Assembly (NCBI GenBank): GCA_003343805.1
Contig: QAKM01000099.1
Coordinates: forward strand, 1-8,040
From: Bacillota bacterium
GTDB taxonomy: Bacteria; Bacillota; Clostridia; Christensenellales; Borkfalkiaceae
Length of the DNA: 8,040 nt
Direction of reading: 5' to 3'
Shown here: positions 5,565 through 8,040 of the stretch, piece by piece
Position numbering within the stretch: position 1 is the stretch's first letter
How the letters are laid out: each line of letters begins with the position of its first letter
The notes under the pieces: generated by a model
Told to the model about the DNA's origin: nothing
Database searches by the model: none
The model's input: only the letters and a program-made list of their open reading frames with translations
Made by a program: the position numbers and the translations under genes

Positions 5565-7986
5565 GAAAAAAGTGGAAGAACCGCAGGGCAGCCTGTTTGT
5601 CACGCCGCTCGAGGAAGTGCTCCCCTCGGCGATGCTCCCCTATGCGGAGTTCGTCATCATGGACCGGGCGCTTCCCCGTGTCGAGGACGGCTTGAAACCC
5701 GTGCAGCGGCGTATCCTCTATACCATGTTCGAGATGGGGCTGCTGCCCGATAAGCCGCACAAGAAGTCGGCGCGTATCGTCGGTGACTGCATGGGTAAAT
5801 ATCACCCGCACGGCGACAGTTCGGTGTACGACGCCATGGTGCGCATGGCGCAGGACTTCAACATGGGGAGCACGCTCGTCAACGGTCACGGCAATTTCGG
5901 CTCGGTGGACGGCGACCCTGCCGCCGCCATGCGTTATACCGAGGCGCGGCTGGAACCCATCGCCCTCGAGCTTCTGCGCGATCTATATAAGGAGACCGTG
6001 CCCTTCTCGCTCAACTTCGACGATTCCCTGAAGGAGCCCGATATGCTCCCCGGGCGCTTCCCCAATCTGCTCGTCAACGGGGCGGCGGGCATCGCCGTGG
6101 GGCTTGCGACCAACATCCCGCCCCATAACCTGGGGGAGAGCATCGACGCCGTCGTCGCATACATCGACAAACCCACGATCAAGCTCGAAGAGCTCATGAA
6201 GAAGCTCCCCGCGCCCGACTTCCCCACGGGCGGCTATATCGTGCGGGGCGAGCTCAACGAGGCATACAAGACGGGCAAGGGGAAGATCACCCTCCGCGCC
6301 AAGACGCGCATGGAGGCGGGGGAAGGGGATCGGAAGCTCCTCGTCATCAGCGAACTTCCCTATCAGGTGAACAAAGCCAACCTCCTTCGCCGCATTGCGG
6401 AGCTCCGTGAGGAGAAGAAGGAGGAATTTGCGGCCATCACGGGCGTCAGGGATGAATCCGATCGCGTGGGGATGCGCGCCGTTGTCGAACTCAAGGGCGA
6501 CTGCGACGTGGACGCCGTGATGAAGCTCCTCTATAAGTACACCGATCTCGAGACGACGTTCGGCATCAACATGGTCGCCATCGCGGGCGGCAAGCCCATG
6601 CTCATGGGGCTTTTGGAGATCATCCGCTACTACGTCGAATATCAGCGTGAAGTCGTGCTGCGCCGCACGAAGTTCGATCTCAATCAGGCGAAGGAGCGCT
6701 GTCATATCCTGGAAGGCCTCATCATCGCCGTGCGCAACATTGACGAGGTCATCCAAATCATCAAGAACGCCGATTCGACGTCCGACGCGCGCGACAAATT
6801 GAGAAAGCGCTTCGACCTCTCCGAACGGCAGGCGCAGGCCATCCTCGATCTGCGCCTCGCGCGGCTCACCAAGCTCGAAGTCTTCAAGCTCGAGGAGGAG
6901 TTGAAGCAGCTCAAGGAGCTCATCAAGAAGCTCACCGCCATCGTGGGCAGCAAGCAGCGCCAGCTCGAGGTCGTCAAGGAGGAGATCTTAGAGATCAAGA
7001 AGAAGTATCCCTCGCCCCGCCGTTCCGTGCTCGTGGAGACGCTCGAGGACGCGGGCCCCGTGCGCGCCGACGTGCGTGCGCCCGGCGTGGAGAGCATCCT
7101 CGGGATCTTCTACGACGGGATGCTCAAGTGCATGACCGAGAAGAACTTCTCGCAGTCCAACAAAGAGCTCGGCGCCAAGACCAAGCCCAACAACATCATG
7201 AAGGCGACGCTCTCCATCATGTCCGACTGCGATGTGTGGGTGTTTTCCGACCGCGGCAACTGCTACCGCCTGCGCCCCGAACAGGCTGCCTGCCGATTCA
7301 CGGAAGCGGGATATTCGCTTGCCGATCTCTTTGAGGACGCTCAGGAGGGCGAACTTCCCGTGGCGCTCTTCCCCGCCGATACGGCGGAGGGCGATGCGCT
7401 CTTCTATACGGAGCGCGGCATGATCAAGCGCACGGCGTGGAGCGAATACAACGTGGGCAAGCCCTTCTTCCAGGCCATCCGCCTCAACGAGGACGACCGC
7501 GTCATCGGTGTCGAGACGGATACGGAGGAACGGGAGGAGACCATCTTCTTCGTGACGAAGCTCGGAATGTGTTTGAATGCGAGAAAGGAAGATATCCCTT
7601 CGCAGGGGCGCATCGCGGGCGGCGTCAGAGGCATCAACCTCAACGAGGGGGACAAAGTCATCTTTGCCTCGCAGATCGACGGTGAGGGCGAAGTGGTCGT
7701 CGCCATCACGGGCGGGCGCATCAAACGCATCATCGTGGCGCAGGTCGACCCGCTGCCGCGATACCGGAAGGGCATCCAGATCGCTGTTTTAAAGGAGGGC
7801 GAAGAGGTGCTGTTTGCAAGTTACGTCACCATTCCCTATATGCTGGGGCTCGCGTTGGAGGACGGCCTCGTTGCCATCTCCACCGAGGATGTGCCCATCG
7901 ACGCCACGGGGACGCGCGGGCGCGTCAACAAGGCGTATGCTTCGCTCGGCGCCGTCTATGCCGCGAAGTATCTGAAAGGGGAGTAA
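5551..7986 (+). CDS. parC: Type IIA DNA topoisomerase subunit A (ParC-like; topoisomerase IV preferred over gyrase)
   Basis: DNA-cutting and rejoining subunit that forms the transient 5'-phosphotyrosine link. 811 aa. Winged-helix core: [20 protein letters not shown] 38-57, [20 protein letters not shown] 83-102, and RYTEARLEP 128-136 with catalytic Y129 and R128. I181 in [12 protein letters not shown] is the DNA-bending isoleucine. A long coiled coil (about 365-488) carries the C gate, and a beta-pinwheel domain (about 505-811) includes the blade motif [12 protein letters not shown] 686-697. S90 and D94, the counterparts of E. coli GyrA S83 and D87, are unmutated, so classical fluoroquinolone resistance changes are absent. 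No GyrA box (QRRGGKG-like) is seen; the expected place holds [18 protein letters not shown] (536-553), which argues for relaxing/decatenating ParC rather than supercoiling GyrA. QDRALP-, HPHGDSSVY- and ELLRD-type signatures also resemble Bacillus ParC. Start ATG 5551 has AAGGAGGG (5538-5545) 5 nt upstream and overlaps subunit B by 14 nt, implying translational coupling. Confidence 0.9.
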   Translation: MRKNEKKVEEPQGSLFVTPLEEVLPSAMLPYAEFVIMDRALPRVEDGLKPVQRRILYTMFEMGLLPDKPHKKSARIVGDCMGKYHPHGDSSVYDAMVRMAQDFNMGSTLVNGHGNFGSVDGDPAAAMRYTEARLEPIALELLRDLYKETVPFSLNFDDSLKEPDMLPGRFPNLLVNGAAGIAVGLATNIPPHNLGESIDAVVAYIDKPTIKLEELMKKLPAPDFPTGGYIVRGELNEAYKTGKGKITLRAKTRMEAGEGDRKLLVISELPYQVNKANLLRRIAELREEKKEEFAAITGVRDESDRVGMRAVVELKGDCDVDAVMKLLYKYTDLETTFGINMVAIAGGKPMLMGLLEIIRYYVEYQREVVLRRTKFDLNQAKERCHILEGLIIAVRNIDEVIQIIKNADSTSDARDKLRKRFDLSERQAQAILDLRLARLTKLEVFKLEEELKQLKELIKKLTAIVGSKQRQLEVVKEEILEIKKKYPSPRRSVLVETLEDAGPVRADVRAPGVESILGIFYDGMLKCMTEKNFSQSNKELGAKTKPNNIMKATLSIMSDCDVWVFSDRGNCYRLRPEQAACRFTEAGYSLADLFEDAQEGELPVALFPADTAEGDALFYTERGMIKRTAWSEYNVGKPFFQAIRLNEDDRVIGVETDTEEREETIFFVTKLGMCLNARKEDIPSQGRIAGGVRGINLNEGDKVIFASQIDGEGEVVVAITGGRIKRIIVAQVDPLPRYRKGIQIAVLKEGEEVLFASYVTIPYMLGLALEDGLVAISTEDVPIDATGTRGRVNKAYASLGAVYAAKYLKGE

Positions 7987-8001
7987 ATTCGGATCAAGGA
8001 A

Positions 8002-8039
8002 AAGCCGCGCGGCGCGCCCTCGGGCGCGCCGCGCGGCTT
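8002..8039 (+). terminator. Probable terminator of the topoisomerase operon, cut by the window edge
   Basis: Bases 8002-8018 pair perfectly with 8023-8039 around CTCG, a 17-bp almost wholly GC stem, starting 15 nt after the subunit A stop codon. AA before and TT after the stem suggest that a T tract begins here, but the window ends at 8040 and only TTC is visible. The symmetry would also allow termination of a convergent gene from the right. The stem is certain, the T tract is not seen. Confidence 0.7.
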
Positions 8040-8040
8040 C

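Noticed and set aside
4515..5603. Minus-strand open frame (362 codons) opposite the topoisomerase B TOPRIM region
   Set aside because: It is a shadow of the sense gene; no domain or start signal was seen.
1..8040. CRISPR array, tRNA or rRNA gene, integrase or transposase, toxin-antitoxin or defence system
   Set aside because: No regularly spaced repeats, cloverleaf or matching protein motifs were seen on either strand.

Overview
The window looks like a stretch of chromosome from a GC-rich member of the Bacillota (Firmicutes), probably a gut-type Clostridia lineage. Three things point there: a HelD-type RNA polymerase-associated helicase, a subunit A topoisomerase that reads most like Gram-positive ParC, and, at the left edge, a small palindrome-rich noncoding element (with a CCTCCCC...GGGGAGG hairpin) of a kind I recall as scattered through gut Clostridia. 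The taxonomic call is inference; no rRNA or other marker is present.

Layout: positions 1-214 are noncoding and repeat-rich (a 17-bp perfect inverted repeat, a two-copy tandem repeat, and an element bounded by 14-bp direct repeats). The element runs into the start of the first gene. Then, all on the + strand: a HelD-like UvrD-family helicase (215 or 233 to 2590); a 52-nt gap with a strong hairpin; a YjjG/YfnB-like HAD nucleotidase (2643-3320); a rho-independent terminator (about 3338-3367); a near-ideal extended -10 promoter (3409-3437); and a two-gene operon for a type IIA topoisomerase, subunit B (3516-5564) and subunit A (5551-7986), overlapping by 14 nt. A 17-bp GC-rich hairpin at 8002-8039, cut by the window edge, probably terminates the operon. 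No stretch longer than about 215 bases lacks a gene.

Functionally, the topoisomerase pair makes an A2B2 enzyme that passes one DNA duplex through another using ATP. Subunit A has no GyrA box and resembles ParC through its core and C-terminal domain, so topoisomerase IV (decatenase) is preferred over gyrase; subunit B carries some GyrB-like signatures. The HelD-like protein probably releases stalled RNA polymerase. The HAD enzyme probably dephosphorylates (non-canonical) pyrimidine nucleotides. The terminator and promoter separate the helicase/HAD pair from the topoisomerase operon, so any functional link between the two halves is only by proximity.

This is mostly housekeeping DNA. I see no new multi-gene system. 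The points that deserve a second look are the repeat element that supplies the translation signals of the helicase, the hairpin holding the only Shine-Dalgarno-like sequence of the HAD gene, the unusual TOPRIM motif residues of subunit B, and paired DnaA-box-like sites upstream of the topoisomerase promoter.
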